Below, piece by piece: positions 50,290 to 60,046 of a stretch of DNA of 64,000 bases (positions are counted from its first letter, which is position 1; each line of letters opens with the position of its first letter). Source of the stretch: Streptomyces reniochalinae (GTDB lineage: Bacteria; Actinomycetota; Actinomycetes; Streptomycetales; Streptomycetaceae); NCBI RefSeq assembly GCF_003323735.1, contig NZ_QOIM01000057.1, positions 150,862-214,861 on the forward strand. Direction: 5' to 3'. The notes beneath the pieces were generated by a model that saw only the letters and a program-made list of their open reading frames with translations, was not told where the DNA came from and did not search any database. A program made the translations under genes and the position numbers.

Positions 50290-53046
50290 TTACTCCCCGC
50301 CGCCCCGGATCGTCGTGAGCACCCCGTCCAACTCGTCCGGCTTGATCAGCACGTCCCGGGCCTTGGACCCTTCGCTGGGGCCCACCACGCCCCGCGACTC
50401 CATCAGGTCCATCAGCCGCCCTGCCTTGGCGAACCCCACCCGCAGCTTGCGCTGGAGCATCGAGGTGGAACCGAACTGGGTCGTCACGACCAGCTCCGCC
50501 GCCTGGCAGAGCAGGTCCATGTCGTCGCCGATCTCCTCGTCGATCTCCTTCTTCTTGCCCTGCCCCACGGTGACGTCGTCCCTGAAGACGGGCGCCATCT
50601 GCGCCTTGCAGTGCTCCACGACGCCGTGGATCTCCTGCTCGTTGACGTAGGCGCCCTGCATACGGGTCGGCTTGCTGGCGCCCATCGGGAGGAACAGGCC
50701 GTCGCCCTTGCCGATCAGCTTCTCGGCGCCCGCCTGGTCGAGGATGACGCGGCTGTCGGCCAGGGAGGAGGTGGAGAAGCCGAGGCGTGAGGGCACGTTC
50801 GCCTTGATCAGCCCCGTGACCACGTCCACCGAGGGGCGCTGGGTGGCGAGCACCAGGTGGATGCCCGCGGCCCGCGCCAGCTGGGTGATCCGCACGATCG
50901 CGTCCTCGACGTCGCGCGGGGCCACCATCATCAGGTCCGCCAGCTCATCGACGATCACCAGCAGGTACGGGTAGGGGGCCAGCTCCCGCTCGCTGCCCTC
51001 GGGCGCCGTGATGCGCCCGGCCCGTACCGCCTCGTTGAAGTCGTCGATGTGGCGGAATCCGAACGCCGCCAGGTCGTCGTAGCGCAGGTCCATCTCGCGG
51101 ACGACCCACTGGAGCGCCTCGGCGGCCTTCTTCGGGTTCGTGATGATCGGCGTGATCAGGTGGGGGATGCCCTCGTAGGCGGTCAGCTCCACCCGCTTGG
51201 GGTCGACCAGCACCAACCGCACGTCCTCGGGCGTGGCCCGGACCATCACCGAGGTGATCAGGCAGTTGATGCAGGACGACTTACCCGAACCCGTGGCACC
51301 GGCGACCAGGATGTGCGGCATCTTCGCCAGGTTGGCCGAGACGTAACCGCCCTCCACGTCCTTGCCGAGCCCGACCAGCAGCGGGTGGTCCTCGTCCATC
51401 GACTCGGCGGAGCGCAGCACGTCACCGAGGTTGACCATCTCGCGGTCGCTGTTGGGGATCTCGATGCCGACCGCGGACTTGCCGGGGATCGGATTGATGA
51501 TCCGCACATCCGGGCTGGCGACGGCGTACGCGATGTTCTTCGCCAGCGCCGTGATCTTCTCGACCTTCACGCCGGGACCCAGCTCGATCTCGTAGCGGGT
51601 GACCGTCGGGCCGCGCGTGAAGCCGGTGACGGCGGCGTCCACCTTGAACTCGGTGAAGACGGTGGTCAAGGACGCCACCACCTGGTCGTTGACCTCGCTG
51701 CGGGAGCGCCCTGGACCGCCGCGCTCCAGCAGGTCCAGGGACGGCAGCGCGTAGGTGATGTCCCCGGCGAGCTGGAGCTGCTCGGCCCGCGTCGGAAGCT
51801 CGGTGGGCTCGGGCGGCGCCGGCGCCTTGGTCAGGTCGGGAACGGGAGTGCGCCCGCTGGACTCCTCGTCACCGCCGCCCGCCGACTCGCCCCGCGCCCC
51901 CGGCACCGTGGCGTCGCCGGACGGACTGCGCCGGCCCTTGCCGCGTGACCTGGCCACGGAGCTGGTCAGGTCGGCGACCACCGGCGAGGGCTGGATACCG
52001 TTGACCACGGCGCCGTCCAGCGACGCGGCGGCAGCGGCGGCCACGTCCACGGCGTCCAGGGTGCGTTCGGCACCGTCCCCGGCCTCGCTCTCGGGCAGCG
52101 GCTGCTGCGTACCGGCACCGCGCTTGCCCTTGCGGGCTGTCCTGCGGCGGTCGAGGGCCTCCTTCTCCGCGAGGGCCGGCTCGATCTGCTCCTTGCGCAT
52201 GCTGTGGGCGCGCCGGGAGGGGCGGGAGGCCTCGTCGTCCTCGACGTCGTCGTCGTAGCCGGGCACGGGCTGTACGACGCCGAGCCGCACCCCGGCGGCG
52301 TGCAACCGCTGCGGAATCGCGTTGACCGGCGTGGCCGTCACCACCAGCAGCCCGAAGACCGTGACGAGTACCAGCAGCGCCACCGCCAGCATCTCGCCGA
52401 CGGTGAAGATCAGCGGCCGGGACACGGCCCAGCCGATCAGGCCGCCCGCGTCCCGCAGCGCGTCACCGCCCGCGCCCCTGCCCGGCGCCCCGCAGCCGAG
52501 GTGGACGAGACCCAGCACACCGATGACGAGCGCCGAAAGCCCGATGACGATGCGGCCGTTGGCCTCCGGCTTCTCCGGATGCCGGAACAGCCGTACGGCG
52601 ATCACCGCGAACAGTATCGGCACCAGCAGATCCAGGCGGCCGAAGGCGCCGGTCACCAGCATCTCGACCAGATCGCCGACCGGGCCTTGCAGATTGGACC
52701 AGGTCCCCGCGGCCACGACCAGCGCGAGCCCCAGCAGCAGCAGGGCCAGACCGTCCTTGCGGTGTGCCGGATCCAGCGCCTTGCCGCTGCGCCCTATCCC
52801 GCGGAAGACCCCGGCGACGGCGTGCGCCAGCCCCAGCCAGCACGCCTTCAAGACCTTCAGGACGCCGCTCGTGGGGGACGGCGCGGCCTTCGCCTTGCCC
52901 TTGGGCGGCTTGGCCGCGGCCTTCTTCGCGGGCGCCTTCTTGGCGGGTGCCTTCTTCGCCGGGGCCGCTTTGGCCGCCTTCGGGGCAGCCTTCTTCGCGG
53001 GCGCCTTCTTGGCTGCCTTCCCTGTTCCCGACGCGCGTGAGGCCAT
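50290..53046 (-). CDS. ftsK: DNA translocase FtsK/SpoIIIE
   Basis: 918 residues. The N-terminus is a histone-H1-like Lys/Ala/Pro stretch (repeats of PAKKA, about 8-55). Four membrane segments follow (DGLALLLLGLALVVAAGTW, LLVPILFAVIAVRLF, IVIGLSALVIGVLGLVHLG, LIFTVGEMLAVALLVLVTVF), then an acidic linker (about 260-420). The motor domain has Walker A GATGSGKSSCINCL near 583 and Walker B LLVIVDELADLMMV. The gamma DNA-recognition domain ends the protein (LRVGFAKAGRLMDLMESRGV). In Streptomyces FtsK moves DNA clear of sporulation septa. ATG at 53046 is used; its ribosome site is weak, and an in-frame start at 53082 exists without conservation. Confidence 0.96.
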   Translation of the reverse strand: MASRASGTGKAAKKAPAKKAAPKAAKAAPAKKAPAKKAPAKKAAAKPPKGKAKAAPSPTSGVLKVLKACWLGLAHAVAGVFRGIGRSGKALDPAHRKDGLALLLLGLALVVAAGTWSNLQGPVGDLVEMLVTGAFGRLDLLVPILFAVIAVRLFRHPEKPEANGRIVIGLSALVIGVLGLVHLGCGAPGRGAGGDALRDAGGLIGWAVSRPLIFTVGEMLAVALLVLVTVFGLLVVTATPVNAIPQRLHAAGVRLGVVQPVPGYDDDVEDDEASRPSRRAHSMRKEQIEPALAEKEALDRRRTARKGKRGAGTQQPLPESEAGDGAERTLDAVDVAAAAAASLDGAVVNGIQPSPVVADLTSSVARSRGKGRRSPSGDATVPGARGESAGGGDEESSGRTPVPDLTKAPAPPEPTELPTRAEQLQLAGDITYALPSLDLLERGGPGRSRSEVNDQVVASLTTVFTEFKVDAAVTGFTRGPTVTRYEIELGPGVKVEKITALAKNIAYAVASPDVRIINPIPGKSAVGIEIPNSDREMVNLGDVLRSAESMDEDHPLLVGLGKDVEGGYVSANLAKMPHILVAGATGSGKSSCINCLITSVMVRATPEDVRLVLVDPKRVELTAYEGIPHLITPIITNPKKAAEALQWVVREMDLRYDDLAAFGFRHIDDFNEAVRAGRITAPEGSERELAPYPYLLVIVDELADLMMVAPRDVEDAIVRITQLARAAGIHLVLATQRPSVDVVTGLIKANVPSRLGFSTSSLADSRVILDQAGAEKLIGKGDGLFLPMGASKPTRMQGAYVNEQEIHGVVEHCKAQMAPVFRDDVTVGQGKKKEIDEEIGDDMDLLCQAAELVVTTQFGSTSMLQRKLRVGFAKAGRLMDLMESRGVVGPSEGSKARDVLIKPDELDGVLTTIRGGGE

Positions 53047-53156
53047 AGGTGTGAGGTTACCTGTGCCGGGCACGCGAGGCACGGATGACCGGGAGCAACT
53101 GAACAGCCCGCAGCTGTGGCCCCGTCAGACCAAACAGGACGCCCCGCCTGACGCCG

Positions 53157-53852
53157 TCAGTTCTGGGAGGGCACCTGGGTCGAGGGGTCGCCGTCCGTGC
53201 CGGGCTCCAGGGCGTCAAGTGCCCGGCGCAGCCCGGCGAGTTTGCGCTCCAGATGCGCGGCGGTGGCGGCTGTCGCGGCGTCAGCCGAGTCGCCCAACTG
53301 CTTGGTGAGGGCCTCGGCCTGCTCCTCGACGGCCGCGAGCCGCGCCGACAGCTCGACCAGCAGGCCCGGGGCCTCGCCGCCGTCCTCGGACGGCTCCGCG
53401 TGCTGCCGGCCGCCGTTGCCCTCCAACTGGAGCCGCAGCAGTGACGCCTGCTCACGCAACTGCACGTTCTTCATGTACAGGTCGACGAAGACGGAGACCT
53501 TCGCTCTGAGCACCCAGGGGTCGAACGGTTTGGAGATGTAGTCGACCGCGCCCGCCGCGTAGCCGCGGAAGGTGTGGTGCGGACCGTGGTTGATGGCCGT
53601 GAGGAAGATGATCGGGATGTCGCGGGTGCGCTCGCGGCGCTTGATATGCGCCGCCGTCTCGAAGCCGTCCATGCCCGGCATCTGGACATCCAGCAGAATG
53701 ACCGCGAAGTCGTCGGTCAACAGCGCCTTGAGCGCTTCCTCCCCTGACGATGCCCGCACCAGCGTCTGATCGAGCGCGGAGAGAATCGCCTCCAGCGCCA
53801 GCAGATTCTCCGGCCGGTCATCGACCAGGAGGATCTTGGCCTTCTGCACCAT
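53157..53852 (-). CDS. osaB: Response regulator OsaB
   Basis: 231 residues. A receiver domain with VDDRPENLLALEAIL, phospho-acceptor Asp55 in VILLDVQMPGMDGFE, Thr in FLTAINHG and Lys in YISKPFDPW. There is no DNA-binding domain; instead a long coiled-coil segment (about 120-215, LREQASLLRLQL and LAAVEEQAEALTKQLGD) fills the C-terminus. This matches S. coelicolor OsaB, partner of the hybrid kinase OsaA in osmoadaptation. The ATG at 53852 follows GAGGAGGAC. It lies 248 bases downstream of osaA on the same strand, which leaves room for its own promoter. Confidence 0.93.
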   Translation of the reverse strand: MVQKAKILLVDDRPENLLALEAILSALDQTLVRASSGEEALKALLTDDFAVILLDVQMPGMDGFETAAHIKRRERTRDIPIIFLTAINHGPHHTFRGYAAGAVDYISKPFDPWVLRAKVSVFVDLYMKNVQLREQASLLRLQLEGNGGRQHAEPSEDGGEAPGLLVELSARLAAVEEQAEALTKQLGDSADAATAATAAHLERKLAGLRRALDALEPGTDGDPSTQVPSQN

Positions 53853-54100
53853 GGCCCGTCCTCCTCGCCCCGGCAGCCTCTCGGACGCCGCCCCTGGGAG
53901 CGGCTCTCTGTCGCCGCCGCCCGTCCTTGTGCCGGTCATGGTAGCCGCACCCTGCGGCCCACCACACCCTGTCACCGTGATGTCACTGTGCACGTAGCGG
54001 AAACGCCCCAGGGGACCAAAAAGTTCCCGGTTTACCGTGCCGCCACACGCTTTTGACCACAGCGAGTCAGCACGTGGTCCTCCGCGACACGGTGCCATAT

Positions 54101-57100
54101 TCACCCGCCGTTGATCCACCGCCTCATGACGGACAGCAGATGATCGGTGTCCACCGGCTTGGTGACGTAGTCCGAGGCGCCCGACTCGATGGACTTCTCC
54201 CGGTCGCCCTTCATCGCCTTCGCGGTCAGCGCGATGATCGGCAGCCCCGCGAACTGCGGCATCTTGCGGATCGCCGCCGTCGTCGCGTAGCCGTCCATCT
54301 CCGGCATCATGATGTCCATCAGCACCACAGCCGCGTCGTCGTGCTGCTCGAGCACCTCGATGCCCTCACGGCCGTTCTCCGCGTAGAGCACCTGGAGGCC
54401 GTGCTGCTCCAGCACGCTGGTCAGCGCGAAGACGTTGCGGATGTCGTCGTCGACGATGAGGACCTTGCGGCCCGCCAGGTCGCTCGCGCCCCCCGCAGCC
54501 GCGGCCGGCACCTCCTGGCCCTCCTGAAGAGCCGCCTGGGCCCCGCCAAAGGGCTCCACGGACCGCTCCGCCTCGTCCATCACGCCGCCCTGCTGCTCCG
54601 CCGGCGCCCGTCCGGCAACCGCGCCGCCCGACGACTGCGAAGCGGCCGGCTGCGCCTCCGGCGGCAGTTCGGGCTGCGCCTGCCCGCTCGCGTCCCGCAG
54701 CCTGCGCCGGTCGGCGAGCGCGTGTGCCGCCTCCTCGGCCGTCAGCTGCGACCCCGGCACCTGCCCCGCCCCGGGCGCCTCGCCGCCGCCTGCGGCCTCG
54801 CCAGAGGCGCCGGCGGACGAGCCCGGGGTACCGGCGGACGTGCCCGCCCTGAGCTCGGGCAGGGCCGTCGTGGCCGCTCCGCCGGCCGGCAGCTGCGCGT
54901 ACCCCTGGGGCGGCAGCTCACTGGGGTGCAGCGGCAGGTAGAGCGTGAACGTCGAGCCGCGGCCCGGCTCGCTCGCCGCGAAGATCTCACCGCCGAGCAG
55001 CCGCGCGATCTCCCGGCTGATCGACAGCCCGAGCCCCGTGCCGCCGTACTTGCGGGACGTCGTACCGTCCGCCTGCTTGAACGCCTCGAAGATGACCCGC
55101 ATCTTGCTCTGCGCGATACCGATACCGGTGTCGGTCACCGAGAAGGCGACCAGCTCCGCGTCCGGGTCCCGCAGCGAACCGTTCTCCAGCATCTGCTCGC
55201 GGATCGCGTCCGGCACGTCGGAGCGGGCCGAGCGGATCACCAGCTCGACGGCGCCGCTGTCGGTGAACTTCACCGCGTTGGACAACAGGTTGCGCAGCAC
55301 CTGCAACAGCCGCTGCTCGTCGGTGTGCAGGGTGGCGGGGAGTTCCGGCGAGACGCTCACCGAGAAGTCCAGGCCCTTCTCGACCGTCAGCGGCCGGAAG
55401 GTGGCCTCCACGTAGTCCACCAGCTGCACCAGCGCGATCCGCGTCGGGCTGACGTCCATCCTGCCCGCCTCGACCTTCGACAGGTCGAGGATGTCGTTGA
55501 TCAGCTGGAGCAGGTCCGAGCCCGCGCCGTGGATCGTCTCGGCGAACTCCACCTGCTTGGGCGTCAGGTTGCTCTCCGCGTTGTCCGCCAGCAGCTTGGC
55601 CAGGATCAGCAGCGAGTTGAGCGGGGTGCGCAGCTCGTGCGACATGTTGGCCATGAACTCGGACTTGTAGCGCATGGAGACGGATAGTTGCTCGGCACGC
55701 TCTTCCAGAACCTGCCGCGCCTCCTCGATCTCCCGGTTCTTGATCTCGATGTCGCTGTTGGTCTGGGCGAGCTGTTCGGCCTTCTCCTCCAGCGCCGCGT
55801 TCGACTCCTGGAGCGCCTTCTGCCGGTTCTCCAGCTCCGCCGAGCGGTCCCGCAGCTGCGAGGTCAGCTCCTGCGACTGCTCCAGCAGCCGCTCGGTGCG
55901 CATGTTGACGCTGATGGTGTTGACGCTGGTCGCGATCATCTCCGCGATCTGGTTCAGGAAGTCCTTGTGGATCTGCCCGAACGGCTGGAAGGACGCCAGC
56001 TCGATCACGCCGAGCACCGTTCCCTCGAAGATGACCGGGAGCACCACCAGGTGCGCGGGCGGTGCCTCGCCGAGACCGGAGGAAATCTTCAGATACCCCG
56101 AGGGGACGTTGCCCATCTCGATGGTGCGCTTCTCCTCGGCGGCCGTCCCGATCAGGGACTCGCCCGGCAGGAAGGAGGTGGGCATGGTGTCCGTCGAGTA
56201 GCCGTAGCTGCCCAGCATCCGCAGCTCGTACGAGCCGTTCTCGCCCGGCCCCGCGCCCACGCCCCCGGCGCCCTCGGGCGTGCCCTGGGGAAGGGCGACG
56301 AAGAAGGCGCCGTGCTGCGCGGAGACCACGGGAGTCAGCTCGCTCATGATGAGCCCTGCCACGTCCCGCAGGTCGCGGCGGCCCTGCATGAGGCCGGAGA
56401 TCCGCGCCAGGTTGCCCTTGAGCCAGTCCTGCTCCTGGTTGGTCTGCGTGGTGTCGCGCAGGTTGGCGATCATCGTGTTGATGTAGCCCTGGAGTTCCAG
56501 GATCTCGCCGGCCGCGTCCACGTCGATGCGCACGTTGTGGTCGCCCCGGGTCACCGCGGTGGCGACGTCGGCGATCGCCCGCACCTGGCGGGTGAGGTTG
56601 GCCGCCATCTCGTTGACGGAGTCGGTCAGGTCCTTCCAGGTGCCCGCCACGCCCGGCACCCGCGCCTGGCCGCCCAACTGGCCCTCGGTACCCACCTCGC
56701 GGGCCACCTGGGTGACCTGCTCGGCGAAGGTGGAGAGCTGGTCGACCATCGTGTTGATGGTCGTCTTCAGCTGGAGGATCTCCCCGTTCGCCTCGATGTC
56801 GATCTTCTTGGTCAGGTCGCCCTTGGCGATGGCGGTCGTCACCATGGCGATCTGCCGCACCTGGCCGGTCAGGTTGGAGGCCATGGAGTTCACCGACTCC
56901 GTCAGGTCCTTCCACGTACCGGCCACGCCCTGGACGCGTGCCTGGCCGCCCAGCACACCGTCCGTGCCGACCTCGCGGGCGACCCTGGTGACCTGTTCGG
57001 CGAACGAGGAGAGGGTGGTGACCATCGTGTTGACCGTGTCCGCGAGCTGCGCGACCTCGCCGCTGGCCTCCACGGTCACCTTCTTGGTCAGGTCACCGCC

Positions 57101-59743
57101 CGCGACCGCCGTGGCGACCTGCGAGATATTGCGCACCTGATTGGTGAGGTTGTTGGCCATGATGTTGACGTTGTCGGTCAGGTCCTTCCAGATACCCGAC
57201 ACGTCACGCACCCGTGCCTGACCGCCCAACTGGCCCTCGGTACCCACCTCGCGGGCCACCCGGGTCACCTGCTCGGCGAACGAGGAGAGCGTGTCCACCA
57301 TGGTGTTGACCGTGGTCACCAGGGCCAGCACCTCGCCCTTGGCGTCCACCGTGATCTTCTTCGACAGGTCGCCCTGCGCGACCGCCGTCGTGACCTCGGC
57401 GATGTTGCGCACCTGGCTGGTCAGGTTGTTCGCCATGAAGTTCACCGACTGCGTGAGGTCCTTCCAGGTGCCCGAGACCCCCTTGACCTCCGCCTGACCG
57501 CCCAGAATGCCCTCGGTGCCCACCTCACGGGCCACCCTGGTGACCTCCTCGGCGAACGAGGAGAGCTGGTCGACCATCGTGTTCAGCGTCGTCTTCAGCT
57601 CCAGGATCTCGCCCCGGGCGTCCACCTCGATCTTCTGCGACAGGTCACCCCGCGCCACCGCCGTGGCCACCTGCGAGATGTTGCGCACCTGGCCCGTCAG
57701 GTTCCCCGCCATGCCGTTGACGGAGTCCGTCAGATCGCGCCAGACACCGGCCACACCCGGCACCTGCGCCTGACCCCCCAGCCGGCCCTCCGTACCGACC
57801 TCACGGGCCACCCTGGTGACCTGGTCGGCGAAGGCGGACAGCTGGTCGACCATCGTGTTGATGGTGTTCTTCAGCTCCAGGATCTCGCCCCGGGCGTCCA
57901 CTTCGATCTTCTGCGACAGGTCGCCCCGCGCCACCGCCGTCGTCACCTGCGCGATCTGCCGGACCTGAGAGGTGAGGTTGTTCGCCATGAAGTTGACGGA
58001 GTTCGTCAGGTCCTTCCACGTGCCCGAGACACCGTCCACCCGGGCCTGGCCTCCCAGCCGGCCCTCCGTGCCCACGTCCCTGGCCATCCGGGTGACCTGC
58101 TCCGCGAAGGACGAGAGCTGGTCGACCATCGTGTTGACCGTGTTCTTCAGCTGGAGCATCTCGCCGGAGACGTCCACGGTCACCTTCTGCGACAGGTCAC
58201 CGTTGGCCACAGCCGTCGTCACCTGCGCGATGTTGCGCACCTGGCCCGTCAGGTTGCGGAACGCCGTGTTGACCGAGTCCGTCAGATCCTTCCAGGTGCC
58301 TGCCGCGCCCGGCACGGCCGCCTGACCGCCCAGCTCACCCTCGACGCCGATCTCCCGCGCCACGCGGGTCACCTCGGCGCCGAAGGCGGAGAGCTGGTCG
58401 ACCATCGTGTTGACCGTGTTCTTCAGCTCCAGCATCTCGCCCGCGACGTCCACGGTCACCTTCTGCGACAGGTCACCGTTGGCCACAGCCGTCGTCACCT
58501 GCGCGATGTCGCGCACCTGCGCGGTCAGGTTCCGGAACGCCGTGTTGACCGAGTCCGTCAGATCCTTCCAGATCCCCGCGGCGCCCGGCACGGCCGCCTG
58601 ACCGCCCAGCACCCCGTCGGTGCCCACCTCGCTGGCCGCCCGCGTGACCTCGTCCGCGAGCGTGCGCAGCGTGTCCGTCATCGCGTTGATCGTCTCGGCG
58701 AGCTGCGCCACCTCGCCGCGCGCGTTGACGGTGATCTTCTGCGACAGGTCGCCGTTCGCGACCGCCGTCGTCACCTGGGCGATCTCCCGCACCTGAGAGG
58801 TGAGGTTGCCCGCCATCAGGTTGACGGAGTCGGTCAGGTCCTTCCACACGCCGGCCACACCCTGCACCCGCGCCTGGCCGCCCAGCTCGCCCTCGACGCC
58901 CACCTCACGGGCGACGCGGTTGACCTCGGACTGGAAGGAGGAGAGCTGGTCCACCATCGTGTTGACGGTGTTCTTCAGCTCCAGCATCTCGCCTTCGACA
59001 TGCACGGTCACCTTGCGTGACAGGTCGCCCTTGGCGACCGCCGTGGTCACCAGCGCGATGTCCCGCACCTGCGCCGTCAGCCGCGACGCCATGGTGTTGA
59101 CCGAGTCCGTCAGGTCCTTCCACGAGCCGGACATGCCGCGCACCCGCGCCTGACCGCCCAGCTTCCCCTCGGTGCCCACCTCACGGGCGACCCGCGTCAC
59201 CTCGTCGGTGAACGCCGACAACTGGTCCACCAGGCCGTTCACCGTGCGGCCGACCCGCAGGAACTCGCCGCGCAGCGGATGCCCGCCGCCCTCCGAACCG
59301 CGCGAGCGCAGGTCCATGCGCTGCTCCAGGTCACCGTCCGCGACCGCCGTCAGCACCCTGCCGACCTCGGAGACGGGCCACACCAGGTCGTCCACCAGCG
59401 CGTTCGCCGCGTCGATCGCCGACGCCCAGGAGCCCTCGCAGGCACCGGTCTGCAACCGCTCTGTGAGTTTCCCCTCACGCCCCACCACACGCCGCACCCG
59501 TGACAGCTCACCCGTCAGATGCAGGTTCTGGTCCGCGACCTCGTTGAAGACGGCGGAGATCTCGGCCATCGGCCCCTCGCCCGTGACGGTGAGCCGCCGG
59601 CGGAAATTGCCGTCCCGCATCGCCGTGAGCGCGGCAAGCAGCCGGTTCAGTGCGGCGGCGTCGACCTCGACCGTTCCGCTCCTCCGGGACCGTCCGCCCT
59701 TCGCGCGCGTGTTGCCGCTACGCGCGGTTGCGCCAGACTCCAC
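54101..59743 (-). CDS. osaA: Giant cytoplasmic hybrid histidine kinase OsaA with tandem HAMP array
   Basis: 1880 residues. No transmembrane helix or signal peptide is visible. The first ~1100 residues are about twelve HAMP units, each with a GDL-type turn (TTAVANGDLSQKVTV and relatives); ten of them are spaced exactly 92 residues. Next come GAF (about 1115-1260), a coiled coil (to ~1350), HisKA with His near 1367 (NMSHELRTPLNSLLILAK), HATPase_c (LLSNAVKFTD, TDTGIGIAQ, GGTGLGLSISREIA), a ~150-residue Gly/Ala-rich linker, and a C-terminal receiver with Asp near 1810 (VVLMDIMMPEMDGY). It corresponds to S. coelicolor osaA, which with OsaB is needed to grow and sporulate under osmotic stress. It lies next to osaB and divergent from osaC. 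Confidence 0.95.
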   Translation of the reverse strand: MESGATARSGNTRAKGGRSRRSGTVEVDAAALNRLLAALTAMRDGNFRRRLTVTGEGPMAEISAVFNEVADQNLHLTGELSRVRRVVGREGKLTERLQTGACEGSWASAIDAANALVDDLVWPVSEVGRVLTAVADGDLEQRMDLRSRGSEGGGHPLRGEFLRVGRTVNGLVDQLSAFTDEVTRVAREVGTEGKLGGQARVRGMSGSWKDLTDSVNTMASRLTAQVRDIALVTTAVAKGDLSRKVTVHVEGEMLELKNTVNTMVDQLSSFQSEVNRVAREVGVEGELGGQARVQGVAGVWKDLTDSVNLMAGNLTSQVREIAQVTTAVANGDLSQKITVNARGEVAQLAETINAMTDTLRTLADEVTRAASEVGTDGVLGGQAAVPGAAGIWKDLTDSVNTAFRNLTAQVRDIAQVTTAVANGDLSQKVTVDVAGEMLELKNTVNTMVDQLSAFGAEVTRVAREIGVEGELGGQAAVPGAAGTWKDLTDSVNTAFRNLTGQVRNIAQVTTAVANGDLSQKVTVDVSGEMLQLKNTVNTMVDQLSSFAEQVTRMARDVGTEGRLGGQARVDGVSGTWKDLTNSVNFMANNLTSQVRQIAQVTTAVARGDLSQKIEVDARGEILELKNTINTMVDQLSAFADQVTRVAREVGTEGRLGGQAQVPGVAGVWRDLTDSVNGMAGNLTGQVRNISQVATAVARGDLSQKIEVDARGEILELKTTLNTMVDQLSSFAEEVTRVAREVGTEGILGGQAEVKGVSGTWKDLTQSVNFMANNLTSQVRNIAEVTTAVAQGDLSKKITVDAKGEVLALVTTVNTMVDTLSSFAEQVTRVAREVGTEGQLGGQARVRDVSGIWKDLTDNVNIMANNLTNQVRNISQVATAVAGGDLTKKVTVEASGEVAQLADTVNTMVTTLSSFAEQVTRVAREVGTDGVLGGQARVQGVAGTWKDLTESVNSMASNLTGQVRQIAMVTTAIAKGDLTKKIDIEANGEILQLKTTINTMVDQLSTFAEQVTQVAREVGTEGQLGGQARVPGVAGTWKDLTDSVNEMAANLTRQVRAIADVATAVTRGDHNVRIDVDAAGEILELQGYINTMIANLRDTTQTNQEQDWLKGNLARISGLMQGRRDLRDVAGLIMSELTPVVSAQHGAFFVALPQGTPEGAGGVGAGPGENGSYELRMLGSYGYSTDTMPTSFLPGESLIGTAAEEKRTIEMGNVPSGYLKISSGLGEAPPAHLVVLPVIFEGTVLGVIELASFQPFGQIHKDFLNQIAEMIATSVNTISVNMRTERLLEQSQELTSQLRDRSAELENRQKALQESNAALEEKAEQLAQTNSDIEIKNREIEEARQVLEERAEQLSVSMRYKSEFMANMSHELRTPLNSLLILAKLLADNAESNLTPKQVEFAETIHGAGSDLLQLINDILDLSKVEAGRMDVSPTRIALVQLVDYVEATFRPLTVEKGLDFSVSVSPELPATLHTDEQRLLQVLRNLLSNAVKFTDSGAVELVIRSARSDVPDAIREQMLENGSLRDPDAELVAFSVTDTGIGIAQSKMRVIFEAFKQADGTTSRKYGGTGLGLSISREIARLLGGEIFAASEPGRGSTFTLYLPLHPSELPPQGYAQLPAGGAATTALPELRAGTSAGTPGSSAGASGEAAGGGEAPGAGQVPGSQLTAEEAAHALADRRRLRDASGQAQPELPPEAQPAASQSSGGAVAGRAPAEQQGGVMDEAERSVEPFGGAQAALQEGQEVPAAAAGGASDLAGRKVLIVDDDIRNVFALTSVLEQHGLQVLYAENGREGIEVLEQHDDAAVVLMDIMMPEMDGYATTAAIRKMPQFAGLPIIALTAKAMKGDREKSIESGASDYVTKPVDTDHLLSVMRRWINGG
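56460..59219 (-). repeat. Ten tandem 276-bp coding repeats (HAMP units) inside osaA
   Basis: The motif CAGGTC (reverse of the GDL codons) recurs at 59021, 58745, 58469, 58193, 57917, 57641, 57365, 57089 and 56813, with the variant GTGGTC at 56537: nine intervals of exactly 276 bases (92 codons) with no insertion or deletion. Neighbouring units share long identical stretches (for example around 58193 and 58469). One more unit lies 306 bases before the first and another further toward the N-terminus. Boundaries given are approximate. Confidence 0.92.
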
Positions 59744-60010
59744 TGCCCCTCCTGCGGGTCGACCGTCCTAGCCCGGGCCGTTGTACTCCGAGCCTTCCCA
59801 GTGTTTCACCCTGTCCGAACCCGGCGATAACAGTTCGGCAGCATGGCATACCGCACTTCGTCGCGGGCCGCCCGGGGAAAACACCGGCATCCGGCAGCCA
59901 CGCGCCAGGGATACGTAAGTAACCTGGCACCCGGCTGTCCGTTCACCCCCATACCGGCGGGTGCTCCGCCGGGTCCGCCGGGTAGGGGACTGGAGGCAGG
60001 GGGCAGCGGT

Positions 60011-60046
60011 GTGAGTACGACGGGCGACGGAGGGGCGCTGCGGTGA
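60011..60046 (+). CDS. Possible 11-codon leader peptide overlapping the osaC start
   Basis: GTG at 60011 opens a short frame encoding MSTTGDGGALR that stops with TGA at 60044-60046, overlapping the osaC GTG (60043-60045) by the pattern GTGA. AGGGGG lies seven bases before it, and the osaC ribosome site (GGAGGGG) falls inside it. The frame differs from that of osaC. This is a prediction from layout only; such short frames also arise by chance. Confidence 0.35.
   Translation: MSTTGDGGALR

Noticed and set aside
55688..59020. Long open frame of 1110 codons on the plus strand opposite osaA
   Set aside because: It is the antisense shadow of the HAMP repeats: the same 276-bp period forces an open frame, the protein is Arg/His/Leu-rich nonsense with no domain, and the minus-strand gene is fully supported by motifs.
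56460..59219. Regularly spaced repeats resembling a repeat array or CRISPR-like structure
   Set aside because: Unit length is 276 bp and entirely coding; each unit is a HAMP domain, with no short repeat plus unique spacer pattern.
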